A DNA stretch of 64,000 nt, from assembly GCA_037893225.1 (NCBI GenBank), contig JAZGUH010000141.1, forward strand, positions 744,001-808,000, read 5' to 3'. The first letter of the stretch is position 1; the number at the start of each line of letters is the position of its first letter. The notes beneath the pieces are model-generated. The model made no database searches. It saw only the letters and a list, made by a program, of their open reading frames with translations, and had not been told where the DNA came from. Of this stretch, positions 10,068-22,175 are shown piece after piece. The DNA is from Hippasteria phrygiana (lineage: Eukaryota > Echinodermata > Asteroidea > Valvatida > Goniasteridae). The translations under genes and the position numbers were made by a program.

Positions 10068-13000
10068 CCTTTTCAGACTTTTTCCCATAGCATTTGTACA
10101 CGTTTTCTTTCTTACCGGCACTTTGGCTACTTTTATGTTACCGATTGACTTCAAACTTGGCAGACACTTAGACTAACTGCTCAGAATGTATGCCGAACAT
10201 TTACGTCATGATGACGTCATCACGTGATTTTTTATGAATTTTTGAAATTTTAAAATCGTAATATTCTTTTTAATATATCTAGCGAACAAAACAAGATATT
10301 TTCAAAATTCTTTTTGTTATAGCTTTGGTATGTCTCAAAGATATGCACTAAAAAAAAAAAAAATGTGTGATGTCATGATGATGTCATCAAAAATGTGCTT
10401 TTTTAAAACACATATAAGGATAGGTCCGATCGTCATGAAAATTGGTGGGTAGGTAGATACTGGCACTAGGATGCAAAATCCAAAATGACGTCATGATGAC
10501 GTCATCACGTGATTTGTTATGAATTTTTGAAATTTTGAAAATCGTAACATTCTTTTAAATATATCTGGCAAACAAAACAAGATATTTTCAAAATTCTTTT
10601 TGTTATAGCTTTGGTAGGTCTCAAAGATATGCCCTAAAAAGGAAAAAAATGTGTGACGTCATGATGACATCATCAAAAATGTGCTTTTTTAAAACACATA
10701 TAAGGATAGGTCCGATCGTCATGAAAATTGGTGGGTAGGTAGATACTGGCACTAGGATGCCAAATCCAAAGTGACGTCATGATGACGTCATCACGTGATT
10801 TGTTATGAATTTTTGAAATTTTGAAATCGTAACATTCTTTTAAATATATCTCGCAAACAAAACAAGATATTTTCAAAATTCTTTTTGATACAGCTTTTGG
10901 TATGTCTCAAAGATATGCCCTAAAAGGCGAAAATTGTGTGACGTCATAATGACGTCATCAATTTTGTTTTTACGCATGTAAGGGTCGGTCCGATTAAAAA
11001 AATGTATACATTGAATTTTTCTCTACCTAATTCAACAATTTCGTGATCGTGGCTCACTCAAGTATTAAGAAATAACAGGCATCTGAAAATTGTGACCAAA
11101 TTCAATATAACACAAAGGAATTCTGGGAAGGACAGAAACCATGGCTTTCATGTGGCATGCTGTCTATAAAGAGTTGATCTCTAGTCTTTTTTTCAAGTCG
11201 TTAGACAAGTCGTAGGCAGACACTTACACCAACTGCTCAGAATGTGCGCCGAACTTTTACGTCATGATGACGTCATCACATGTCACGTGACGTCATCTTA
11301 AAGGGGCATTTTTCAGACTTTTTCCCATAGTATTTGTGCACGTTTTCTTTCTTACCGGCACTTTGGCTACTTTGGTGCACCCGATTGCCTTTAAACTTGG
11401 CAGACACTTAGACAAACTGCTCAGAATGTGTGCCGAACTTTTTGGTCATGATGACGTCATCACGTGATTTTTTATGAATTTTTGAAATTTTAAAATCGTA
11501 AAATTCTTTTCAATATATCTAGCGAACAAAACAAGATATTTTCAAAATTCTTTTTGTTACAGCTTTGGTAGGTCTCAAAGATATGCCCTAAAAAGGAAAA
11601 AAATGTGTGACGTCATGATGACATCATCAAAAATGTCCTTTTTTAAAACACATATAAGGATAGGTCCGATCGTCATGAAAATTGGTGGGTAGGTAGATAC
11701 TGCCACCAGCATGCAGAAGCCGAAGTGACGTCATGATGACGTCATCACGTGATTTTTTATGAATTTTTGAAATTTTGAAATCGTAAAAGTCTTTTAAATA
11801 TATCTGGCAAACAAAACAAGATATTTTCAAAATTATTTTTGTTATAGCTTTGGTAGGTCTCAAAGATATGCCCTAAAAAGGAAAAAAATGTGTGACGTCA
11901 TGATGACATCATCAAAAATGTGCTTTTTTAAAACACATATAAGGATAGGTCCGATCGTCATGAAAATTGGTGGGTAGGTAGATACTGGTACTAGGATGCC
12001 AAATCCAAAGTGACGTCATGATGACGTCATCACGTGATTTGTTATGAATTTTTGAAATTTTGAAATCGTAACATTCTTTTAAATATATCTCGCAAACAAA
12101 ACAAGAGATTTTCAAAATTCTTTTTGATACAGCTTTTGGTATGTCTCAAAGATATGCCCTAAAAGGCGAAAATTGTGTGACGTCATAATGACGTCATCAA
12201 TTTTTTTTTTTAACGCATGTAAGGGTCGGTCCGATTAAAAATTTATACATTGAATTTTTCTCTACCTAATTCAACAATTTCGTGATCGTGGCTCACTCAA
12301 GTATTAAGAAATAACAGGCATCTAAAAAATTGTGACCAAATTCAATATAACACAAAGGAATTCTGGGAAGGACAGAAACCATGGCTTTCATGTGGCATGC
12401 TGTCTATAAAGAGTTGATCTCTAGTCTTTTTTTCAAGTCGTTAGACAAGTCGTAGGCAGATACTTACACCAACTGCTCAGAATGTGCGCCGAACTTTTAG
12501 GTCATGATGACGTCATCACATGTCACGTGACGTCATCTTAAAGGGGCATTTTTGGAAACCATATATCTACAAAAGTACAAGTCACATTAAGTTAAAACGT
12601 GGTATTTAGTTATGCCAGCATGTGTTAGATGAAAATGTATGTGACGTCATGGTGACGTCATGATGACGTCATCGGCTAATTTTCTATGATTTTTTTCATT
12701 TTTGAAATTTCATTTAAATCACATAATTTTACACAAAAAAACAAAACAGCCCTGTGTTTGTCCACAAACACTGCACCAGATGTCTAGTTTCTTTTTTTTT
12801 TTCTTCTTTTTCAGCCAAATGCCCATTGCATTTGTACACGTTTTCTTTCTTACTGGCACTTTGGCTACTTTTATGGTGCCGATTGGCTTTAAACTTGGCA
12901 GGCACTTAGACCAACTGCTCAGAATGTATGCCGAACATTTACGTCATGATGACGTCATCACGTGATTTTTTATGAATTTTTGAAATTTCAAAATCGTAAA

Positions 13001-15440
13001 ATTCTGTTCAATATATCTAGCGAACAAAACAAGATATTTTCAAAATTCTTTTTGTTATAGCTTTGGTATGTCTCAAAGATATGCCCTGAAAGGGAGAAAA
13101 TGTGTGACGTCATGATGACATCATCAAAAATGTGCTTTTTTAAAACACATATAAGGATAGGTCCGATCGTCATGAAAATTGGTGGGTAGGTAGATACTGT
13201 CACTAGGATGCTGAATCCAAAGTGACGTCATGATGACGTCATCACATGATTTTTTATGATTTTTTCAAAATTTTAAAATCGTAACATTCTTTTCAATATA
13301 TCTAGCAAACAGAACAAGATATTTTCAAAATTATTTTTGTTATAGCTTTGGTATGTCTCAAAGATATGCCCTGAAAGGGAGAAAATGTGTGACGTCATGA
13401 TGACATCATCAAAAATGTGCTTTTTTAAAACACATATAAGGATATGTCCGATCGTCATGAAAATTGGTGGGTAGGTAGATAGTGCCACTAGCATGTAAAA
13501 TCCAAAGTGACGTCATGATGACGTCATCAGCTGATTTTCTATGACTTTTTAGTTTTATCCCAAATCCCATAGACTTTGTACACGAATTTTGTAAGAGCCA
13601 CTTTGGTCACTAAACAACCTCAGATCTTAATCAGGTTTAACTCAAACAGAGACCCTAAGCTAAGAATGTATGCCGAAGAGTGACGTCATGATGACGTCAT
13701 CACTTGTCATGTGACGTCATCTTAAAGGTGCATTTTTCAAGGGCACATATCTAGAGAACCGTAGGTCCGATTGCATTCAAACCTGCTATGGTGGTAGACA
13801 AGTACGTGTTATAGATGAAAATTGAGGTGACGTCATCATGACGTCATCATGACGTCATCATACGATTTTATAGTAATTTTTAAGTTTTTTAACCTTAAAG
13901 TTTCTTAAACCCATATCTCATCACCAGAACATGCTAAATTCAAAATTTTTTTTGTAATAGCTTTGTTAGCTTCTATATTCTTTCACATAAATGAGAAAAT
14001 GTGTGACGTCATCATGACGACATCAAAAATATATTTAAAAAAAAACACATATAAGGGTAGGTCCAATCGTCATAAAAATTGGTGGGTATGTAGATAGTGT
14101 GCCACAAGCATGCGGCAGCCGAAGTGACGTCATGATGACGTCATCGGCAAATTTTCTATGATTTTTTTTATTTTGTAAATTTTATGTTCCTCCCAACAAC
14201 AACATCCTAACCCCTCCGTCTTTAACTAACAAACACCTTTTACTATTATAAGCATATTACACATCCAAAATAACAAAACAACCCCGAAACAGCCCTGTGT
14301 TTGTCATAACGTGACAAACACATAGCATGTCTATTTTTTTTTTTTTTTTTTTTTTTTTCTTCTTTTTCAGCCAAATGCCCATAGCATTTGTACACGTTTT
14401 CTTTCTTACCGGCACTTTGGCTACTTTTATGTTACCGATTGACTTCAAACTTGGCAGACACTTAGACTAACTGCTCAGAATGTATGCCGAACATTTTCGT
14501 CATGATGACGTCATCACGTGATTTTTTATGAATTTTTGAAATTTCAAAATCGTAAAATTCTTTTCAATATATCTAGCGAACAAAACAAGATATTTTCAAA
14601 ATTCTTTTTGTTATAGCTTTGGTATGTCTCAAAGATATGCACTAAAAGAAAAAAAAATGTGTGATGTCATGATGACGTCATCAAAAATGTGCTTTTTTAA
14701 AACACATATAAGGATAGGTCCGATCGTCATGAAAATTGGTGGGTAGGTAGATACTGGCACTAGGATGCAAAATCCAAAATGACGTCATGATGACGTCATC
14801 ACGTGATTTGTTATGAATTTTTGAAATTTTGAAAATCGTAACATTCTTTTCAATATATCTGGCAAACAAAACAAGATATTTTCAAAATTCTTTTTGTTAT
14901 AGCTTTGGTAGGTCTCAAAGATATGCCCTAAAAAGGAAAAAAATGTGTGACGTCATGATGACATCATCAAAAATGTGCTTTTTTAAAACACATATAAGGA
15001 TAGGTCCGATCGTCATGAAAATTGGTGGGTAGGTAGATACTGCCACCAGCATGCAGAAGCCGAAGTGACGTCATGATGACGTCATCACGTGATTTTTTAT
15101 GAATTTTTGAAATTTTGAAATCGTAAAATTCTTTTAAATATATCTCGCAAACAAAACAAGATATTTTCAAAATTCTTTTTGTTATAGCTTTGGTAGGTCT
15201 CAAAGATATGCCCTAAAAAGGAAAAAAATGTGTGACGTCATGATGACATCAAAAATGTGCTGTTTTAAAACACATATAAGGATAGGTCCAATCGTCATGA
15301 AAATTGGTGGGTAGGTAGATACTGTCACTAGCATGCAAAATCTGAAATGATGTCATGATGACGTCTTCGGCAATTTTTTTTATGATTTTTGAAATTTTTG
15401 AAATTTCATTTTAATCACAAAATTTTACACAAAAAAACAA
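10068..15440. repeat. Satellite-like array of ~284-bp units rich in TGACGTCA
   Basis: The core ATGACGTCATGATGACGTCA TCACGTGATTT recurs near 10203, 10486, 10773, then 11448, 11727, 12010, then 12942, 13223, 13510, then 14500, 14782, 15068 and 15350, with spacing about 280-287 bp within runs. Each unit also has GATATTTTCAAAATTCTTTT TGTTATAGCTTTGG, CTCAAAGATATGCCCT, and ACACATATAAGGATAGGTCC GATCGTCATG. Modules start with TTTTTCAG...CCCATAGCATTTGTACACG near 10068, 11306, 12806 and 14360. The block 10931-11300 is repeated at 12171-12545 (offset about 1240 bp), which shows higher-order duplication. TGACGTCA (the CRE consensus) occurs more than 40 times, often beside CACGTG. Confidence 0.93.
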
Positions 15441-15483
15441 AACAGCCCTGTGTTTGTCCACAAACACTGTACCATATGTCTAG

Positions 15484-15686
15484 TTTGGTTTGCTTTTTAC
15501 AGCAATTTAAACATTTTTCAGTTTTGACCCCTGTGTTATGGATTTACCCGCTCCCGGAGTTAGCCCACACTTTTGGGAGGGACACCCCTGCTAAAATTTT
15601 AATTTAACCTTCATAGAAGACAAATCCACTGAGAAACGAACCTTCGCTCTCCACGGTCACGGAATTACTGGAGATGACCAAACTAA
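15484..15686 (-). repeat. Right terminal inverted repeat of element Z
   Basis: Inverted counterpart of 9164-9366, running from GTTTGGTTTGCTTTTTACAG C to GGAGATGACCAAACTAAA. Just inside it, ACAAAACAGCCCTGTGTTTG with CCACAAACAC repeats a motif also found at about 12740 and 14285. Confidence 0.8.
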
Positions 15687-15788
15687 AGGTTGCAAGTCAC
15701 AGTAAATTGGATGTACGTGTGTATATAGGCTTAACTATTTAAATACCATTTCAAATGACCTTTAATTCACCTCATATCACCCATAGTC

Positions 15789-15829
15789 CTTTCATTTTAT
15801 TTTATTTCATTTCATTTCATTTCATGTCA
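15789..15829 (+). repeat. (TTTCA)n microsatellite
   Basis: A run of TTTTA then TTTCA pentamers just outside the right end of element Z. Confidence 0.85.
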
Positions 15830-16953
15830 TTGACATCAGTAATTCCCATCCCTGGGACACAGATATCATACCACAAAACTTAACAAGAACCAAATATAAT
15901 TCTGTAGGCCTATATTCCGTTGCACAAAAAGTTCAGAATATAATTTAATGATGTTATTGCACACGCGCAACAAACTCATTATGCAGACGTCAAATGCGTT
16001 TTTTGGGGAGGAGTGTTTGTTGGGAGTCTGTCCTCCTTGGAAACATTCAATCTTTTTATGGAAGTCACTCAACACAAGGCTAAAAGCCACTCTAAGTAAA
16101 GGGCTACAACAGTGGCGGTGGGGTTGGCCAAATTGTCAGCCCTACCACCCTTGCGGTTTTCGTCGGTCCATTTCTAAATATAGGATAAATCTTCAATAGA
16201 TACCATAGAAATTATCCCAATTTTCAGACCTCATTTTGAATTGAGAAAGCGCAGACAATATAAATGGTAGAGGTACTATAAGGGGTTGCTTGCGGGGTTA
16301 CCAAAAGTTTGGTCTATCGGGCAATACATAGGTAAGATGTATGGGACCAGAGTCAAATGAATGATTTTTCTCCGCAGCTGTCAAGGCGGGGTATGGGGAC
16401 CTGCAGGCTGAGGGCCTAAGACCTGACCGCATGCTGCACTAGATTAGGTGGTACTAGATTAGGTGCGAGTTGGTGGAGTGCTTAAAAAGGAAGAACACTG
16501 GAGAAGGAGAATGCATCAGGAAAAGTTAAGACACCTCTTTAAATGTAGAGGGAGAAATGATGAAGGAAATCAAACAACATCTAGATATGACACAGAGAAA
16601 GCTGGCTATATCCAGGCTGTTGAACAATTCGGCCAACCGACATGCGATCCGAATCGTAGTACCCCCATACAACACCTAAGCCATACCGACTTATCGACTG
16701 ATAAACGAGTATAATGTTCGAGAAAAGACTCGTCCGACAATTGTCCGTGCACTATGACGTCACAATCTGTTTTCTTGTATAGGTAAAATATATCTTTCCA
16801 CAATAAGATCGATGGGTTCATATATTTGGTTAGGGCTCATGGGCCGGGAACGAACATACGATGAACTATTTGCATAATAATGCGAACGAGGATGCCACAT
16901 CTGTCAATGTCATTGTTTAATTTCAAATGACGTAACTGCTGCAAACTGACAAC

Positions 16954-17105
16954 CAATGGGAGTCTCTTGAGACGCTGGTGGCAGCAGACGTACCGTCCTT
17001 TCCATTCTTCTCACCAGTCGTGCGCATGCTCAGACCTACGCGCGCATGCTCAGAACTAGCAAAAAAGACCGGTATGTCTGCTGCCACCAACGTCTCAAAA
17101 CGGTA
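16954..17105. mobile_element. MITE B, copy 1 (GAGACGCTGGTGGCAGCAGAC termini)
   Basis: The left end CAATGGGAGTCTCTTGAGAC GCTGGTGGCAGCAG and the right end CTGCTGCCACCAACGTCTCA are inverted repeats. The centre holds palindromic GCGCATGC words with CAGAACTA. Copies lie at 44059-44294 and 54975-55133. Confidence 0.85.
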
Positions 17106-18680
17106 CACATTAAGTGTTTCGATCACGTGATATTATTTCTGCAAGTTACACTCTACAAAATTTCTCAAATTTCAAGTCCAAATGGTTACTCAAATCGGGC
17201 ACTTGAAGCACTGATATGATACAAATAAGGAAATATGCTCTACAAGACTTTCTAATTGTTTTGTATGTGACGACGTTGCTTTATTTGTCAAATAGGAATC
17301 AATAATAATATTATAAAGAAGAATCGACTGCACGAGCTAACAGAAAGCCAACTGTACCAGCCACTACCTTGGTGATCATAATTTTAAATCATAAATTGTG
17401 AGCAACCTCGCATTACGAAATTCCGCGCGTCTGCTGATTTGATAGTGAAAACTGCCTTTTGTGCGAAAGACCGTTGCCTGGCAACGGAGCCCGGTTCATC
17501 TGCTATTAGCTCTTTTTGTGATGCAAGTAACAGTGATTGGCGTCACGTAACTGGGAGGAACATGAGACATCGGTCGAATGCTTAAATACTACGGGCATAA
17601 CACCTTGATGAACAGCCTCACTTTCTTGTTTACAGGGATTCTGATTTTGGGAAAACAGCCAAACAATTAATGGCAATTTGCCAAAAACATATCATAAAAC
17701 AAATGGCAATGACTAAATTCTACCATTAATAGAAAGCTTTCCGCATTTACATGTCAACTGATCACGTTTCAGTTCCCCTGGCTTTTTCCATTCATTTTGG
17801 GGGAAGACGAGAACGCAATACTGTCTTCAATCTGTCCATGTCTATTCACGATGCCTTTATATATCTACTATTTTTCAATCTGCAATTATTATTTTTTCCC
17901 ACAAATATATAACTATTATGAGTACACTTGTGAATAATATCTATCTTGTAAGTAGAAATATGGAATGTAAAAAGTATGATATGAAATTGAATTTAGATCG
18001 TCTTTAGGCGATTATTTGAAGAGGTCTAGACCACTGTGCTCTTCTTCCTACACCAAGAAGAATCTGTCTCCAAAACTTTACGGCTTATACACGTTTACGT
18101 TTTACGTTTATATAGAAACAGGAAGTCTGACGATTTTCTTATGAGCCTTTGGGATGGAGCTTTTTTCTGATACAGTTGGCACAGCTTTGCTACTTAATAA
18201 GCAACCGTCTTGGGCGTCGCGGGGGGTGGGGGCAAGTGGGCACTCCTACCCCGGAAATAAAAAAAGGAGAAAAAAAGAAAGAAAAGAGGGTCGACGTCAA
18301 TGTCTTACTCAATTGAATGTATATTTAACACTCGAAACCTGCTGAAGGGGGCCTAAAATGCAGCTATATACAATAGGCGTAGGTATCGCGGTCTTGAACA
18401 GAGTCGAGTGATGTCCAGCACCCCCTCCCCTTTCGATTTTTCCACGGCTGCTGATTTCTCCCTTTGCTGCTTTCTGGTGAGTGCTCCCCCCCCCCCCCCC
18501 CGCCCCCCTAGAAAAATCATTACGACACCCGTGACAACCGTATGGAAAGTGAGCCAAGGTCCAGCCTCGTTAAGCTCATCTTTGAATCTTGGGAAACTCG
18601 TTAGTTCAAGTCCAGAATCTTGAATGCAGAGAAATTATAATACCATTCAGTTCATACCAAATGTCCTGCAAGCCAAAGGG

Positions 18681-18712
18681 TTGTTTGTTTGTTTGTTTGT
18701 TTGTTTGTTTTT
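18681..18712 (+). repeat. (GTTT)n microsatellite
   Basis: Eight consecutive TTTG/GTTT tetramers. Confidence 0.95.
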
Positions 18713-18985
18713 AGTGTCAATACCTTTTGAATGAATAGGAAAGGAGTGTCTTTGCCAGTTCCAAAGGTTTCTGCATTATATTTATGCAATCATATCGCTT
18801 TCTGTACCAAGGTTGCTATCTGACAAAGCACTAAAATAGAAACATTTTATGCTGGTAGGCTATATCACAAGTTCCAAATAGCACTCTTCAACCGTGCGTC
18901 TTTTTATCCCAGTGAAACGTTATTTAAATTTTCCATATTTATTTAACAACAGACCTGATATTTATTGCAATGAATGAGGGCTTCT

Positions 18986-19416
18986 TTAAACTGGTAGTAT
19001 ACAACATTTGCAAACATAAAAAAAATTATTACGAAATATACTAGACTGTAAGTAAATAGCAGTCTCAAGCATCCTGCGAAATCATGGCACCTGGTGTGCT
19101 GTCGTTTTCAAGAAAAGTGGAAATTTATATCGTTTTCCAACGATTGTCGGCCGAGAATAGTTGCACATAGTCTAGTTCCCAGATCGGATAATTCCCTGAC
19201 TCTATAAATTGCTCGGTTTTGTCTAAAGTACGGCCAGAGAACCAGACTGCTAGAACAAATTTTCTTTCTCTCTGTTTTCCCAGCATCCATGCAAACACAA
19301 AACTTTAAACAGGTCAGTGTTACAGTATTTGCCATAGCACGCTATAAAATACTAACCCCCAAATCCATTTATTTATGAAAATTACAGCAAAAGCAAATTA
19401 TGTATACTACATTTAA
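18986..19416 (-). mobile_element. TTAA-bounded MITE, family A, copy 4
   Basis: The ends are TTAAACTGGTAGTATACAAC and TGTATACTACATTTAA. On the minus strand the interior matches the 61968-62442 copy in the blocks GGATTTGGGGGTTAGTATTT TATA, ACTGACCTGT, CACTTTTCTTGA and CCATGATTTCGCAGGATG. Its centre differs from that copy and instead matches 60595-61014. No coding frame. Confidence 0.8.
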
Positions 19417-19501
19417 TCTTTGTATTATTTCCTTTTTTCGACATTCAAGGATAACAGTGTTCCTAAACTATCTCCGACCTATGTATTTACGGTGATCTGG
19501 G

Positions 19502-19521
19502 GTGGGGGGGGGGGGGGGGGG
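19502..19521 (+). repeat. Poly-G tract
   Basis: A run of nearly pure G (TGGGG then about 16 further G). Similar G or C homopolymers occur at 5621-5634, 27458-27474, 59579-59597 and 60477-60495. Confidence 0.85.
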
Positions 19522-20422
19522 ACATGTATCCCAATTTTTGCGAAGAACAGTAGAGGAATTTCACACATGCACCTATAGACTGTGTATACAAAAAAATTAA
19601 CAACTTGGTGTCCTACCAGAAATCACCGCACCTGACTTAAGTACGACTTGAGCCACGACTGAACAACACGACTGAATATATGTTTTTGTTTCAGTGGTAC
19701 TGTAAAATGAATTAGTAAAAGGAAAGACAAATGGAGAAAGAAAACAAAGCAAACACCACAAAATACTGAGCAAAGAAGATGCAAAATAATCCAAATAGAA
19801 CCAATTTATTCAAATTATCATTAGCATTGTTTTAATTGGTAAAAAAGAAGAAAAGGAGACTAATGGGAGACAAAATCCCAGCTGTTTGGATAGTTACAAA
19901 AAATCGCATTCCTTGTTGCTACTTGCTTTCATTACTTTTGCACGTGATCATGGAGGGTATTTGGGTTAGACAACCTGTCAACCTTGGTTGGCAATGCCTA
20001 TGATTGTGTGTATCAACTAGGACAGTCTGACATTTTTGGCCATGCTCCCTCCCTCTTTTCATTACTATGACCCGCCCACCGTGACAAACATTAAATACAC
20101 AGCGATGGCATGGCAATATTTACACATGTGCATTTATTATCGGGAACGGAATGCCACTGGTAATTCGTTTTGAATCATATGTCAAATGCCAGCCAGTGTT
20201 TGGGTCTGCTGTCTTTATTCAGGCTATGCATCAATTGTCGACTGCATTAAAATATCTCTAGGACTTAAACTATTATCCGACAGATGGAATAATTATTGTT
20301 CATGAATTTTTCTTTAATTTTAATCCATATTAAGGGCTCCACTGAAATGCTACAGATTCATCACGTGCATTTTGTATTTAAAATTCAGAAGGATTTGTAT
20401 ACCACTTCGTAACTGATAGGTA

Positions 20423-20574
20423 GTAAATTAGAACAGAGATTTTCTCTTTTGCCCTTTCCCGGTGAGCCTGTGAAAAATTCACAGGCTTACTCGGGCGGAA
20501 AGCACTTAGCATGCAGTGCTTAATATATTACGTCCGGAAAGGGAAAAACAGAAAAAATCTCTGTTCTAATTTAC
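20423..20574. mobile_element. Palindromic MITE K, copy 1
   Basis: GTAAATTAGAACAGAGATTT TCTC at the left is answered by GAAAAAATCTCTGTTCTAAT TTAC at the right. Internal landmarks are CCCTTTCCCGG, GAGCCTGTGAAAAATTCACA GGCTTACTCGGGCGG, AAAGCACTTAGC and CGTCCGGAAAGGGAAAAAC. The relative at 55830-55996 carries tRNA B-box sequence after GGCTTACTCGGGCGGGA, which is lacking here. Confidence 0.85.
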
Positions 20575-21179
20575 ATTATCATCCCCGACGCTAATTCCAT
20601 CTTCCCATTGATAGGTAGTACTGACGTTAATAGGCATCGGATGGTATAAACAGAGAATGCCATGCCACTGAAGTACAAAATGAGATTAGTTATTTTCATG
20701 GAGTTTCTAGGCACAAATATTTGCTTAGCATGAAAAGTCTTCATTTGTACAAACAGGATTAACAGCCAAATTTGCGTACGATGTATATTGCTTGTGACTG
20801 GTATTCAGCTGTTTGGTTAGCATGAAAATCACACGACGTTTTAGCTGGTAACCAATTTTTTGCACCAATTTTTGTGTAACCAAAAATAATTGTGCTCAGG
20901 AGCTCCATGAAATTGGCCGATGATGGAGTGGGAAATGTCACAGAAAAACAATATTCCTGCTACACAGAGCGTTGTAAAGGTTTTAAAAATATAATCACTT
21001 TTTGTACGTATTGACATTTCAAATGCTAATCACGCATACTATGGTTTGGTCCAAACAGAAAATGCCTTGAAACTGAACCGTATCAAACGAGAATCTGATG
21101 GCAGCTGGTAGCGAGAGAAATGTCGCAGTTGTAAAGGTTAATAGCTAAATCAATTCTGAAGAATTGTAGCCGTTTATGA

Positions 21180-21540
21180 ATATGATTTCTGCGCAGATTC
21201 CTGCGATGTCGTACATTTTATTGCAGATTTCTGCGCAGATTTCTGCGATGTCGTACATTTTATCGCACATTTTATCGCAGATTTTTTACAGATTTTTGCG
21301 ATGTCGTACATTTTATCGCACATTTTTTCGCAGATTTCTGCTCAGAAATTTGCAATGTCGTACATTTTATCGCACATTTATTTGCAGATTTCGGCCGTGG
21401 ATTCAGCCATTGATTCAGCCGCAGATTTACAATCTCAAACGCATCAAATAAAAGGTGGTCAACAAAGTGTGCTTTTTATACAAGTTTTTGGGGGTTTAAT
21501 CAACAAAATGTTTAAGGTTTTAGCAAAATTACACGTTATA
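21180..21540 (+). repeat. Minisatellite arm T, left (GCGATGTCGTACATTTTATC unit)
   Basis: Roughly 50-bp imperfect repeats built from CAGATTTCTGCGATGTCGTA CATTTTATCGCA occupy 21180-21400. They are followed by a unique tail (GATTTCGGCCGTGGATTCAG, CAAACGCATCAAATAAAAGG TGGTCAACAAAGTGTGC, CAAAATTACACGTTATA). The whole segment returns in inverted orientation at 23853-24150. Open frames across it have no known domain. Confidence 0.88.
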
Positions 21541-22168
21541 AAATAACGAATACATCCTGCATGCTCTAAATTTAGATAAGACCAATTAGGTTAGCTTCTA
21601 ATCAAAGGAATAATGAGAACTTTTCATTCAAAAGTGCAGTAAACTGCAGAAAACGTCAATGTGGACTTACCAAATAGCTATTTTTCTACATTCGCGCACA
21701 CCATGTACGTGCACAATGTACGTGCGCTGTATATATCTCCGAGGATAAGAGAAGAAAGGAAACACAAAGAAACCTTTCAGTCCTCGAACGTAGAGTCTTT
21801 TGTTGAAATCGGTCCTCTAACGTAAGGTACTTAGTCTATGGGGGTTGGTTATATTAAAGGAACAATAGGAAACACAAAGCATTGTCCTCGGACGTATTGG
21901 GGAAGTACGACTGTGTGTGTGCGCGCTCAGTGTGGACCTGCGAAATGGCCAGTTTTCTAGCTCGCTATTCCCCATACGTATGTGCATGGTCGGCGGTGTA
22001 CAAACACCGCCATATCGGGGGTCCAAACGGAATTTTCGTTATGGTCCCAAAGCTAGACTTTTGAATGAAAATTTATAATTAGCCCATTATTTAGAAGCTA
22101 ATTATTGAACGTACATGTAATCGGTCTTCTCCAAATTTTGAGCATGTAGAATATTATTCGTTATTTAG
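21541..22168. mobile_element. Foldback element C in the loop of the T arms
   Basis: The left end AAATAACGAATACATCCTGC ATGCTC..., with ATAAGACCAATTAGG and TTAGCTTCTAATCA, matches the inverted right end (AATTAGCCCATTATTTAGAA GCTAATTATTG, ATCGGTCTTCTCCAAATTTT GAGCATG, ATTATTCGTTATTT) over about 100 bp. The interior has CCTCGAACGTA/CCTCGGACGTA repeats and a GTACGTGCACAATGTACGTG CG motif. No open frame. Confidence 0.82.
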
Positions 22169-22175
22169 ACTATGC

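Larger units (their letters stand above)
9164..15686. mobile_element. Giant CRE-rich element Z with ~200-bp terminal inverted repeats
   Basis: The left arm (9164-9366) and right arm (15484-15686) are inverted copies of each other. Shared landmarks are GGTCATCTCCAG, AATTCCGTGACCGTGGAGAG, CTTCTATGAAGGT, GTGTCCCTCCCAAAAGTGTG, GGCTAACTCCGGGAG, CAGGGGTCAAAACTGAAAAA and TTGCTGTAAAAAGCAAA. Enclosed are a 0.5-kb hairpin, three short palindromes, poly-T tracts and a tandem array rich in TGACGTCA. No transposase, reverse transcriptase or other long coding frame is visible; internal open frames are repeat translations. The arms were located by eye, so identity (roughly 85-90%) and exact ends are estimates, and no target-site duplication could be fixed. 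It is probably a non-autonomous DNA element that captured or generated a satellite. Confidence 0.8.

Noticed and set aside
9819..10176. Lys-rich and Phe-rich frames over the short palindromes
   Set aside because: Translations of poly-T/poly-A tracts and the three palindromic units; no independent coding evidence.
10673..15203. Recurring ~65-78-residue minus-strand frames (with DDVIMTS and IYLPTNFHDDRTYPYMCFKK)
   Set aside because: They repeat with the satellite units, differ by frame breaks, and include the translated TGACGTCATGATGACGTC core; they reflect repeat sequence, not a protein family.
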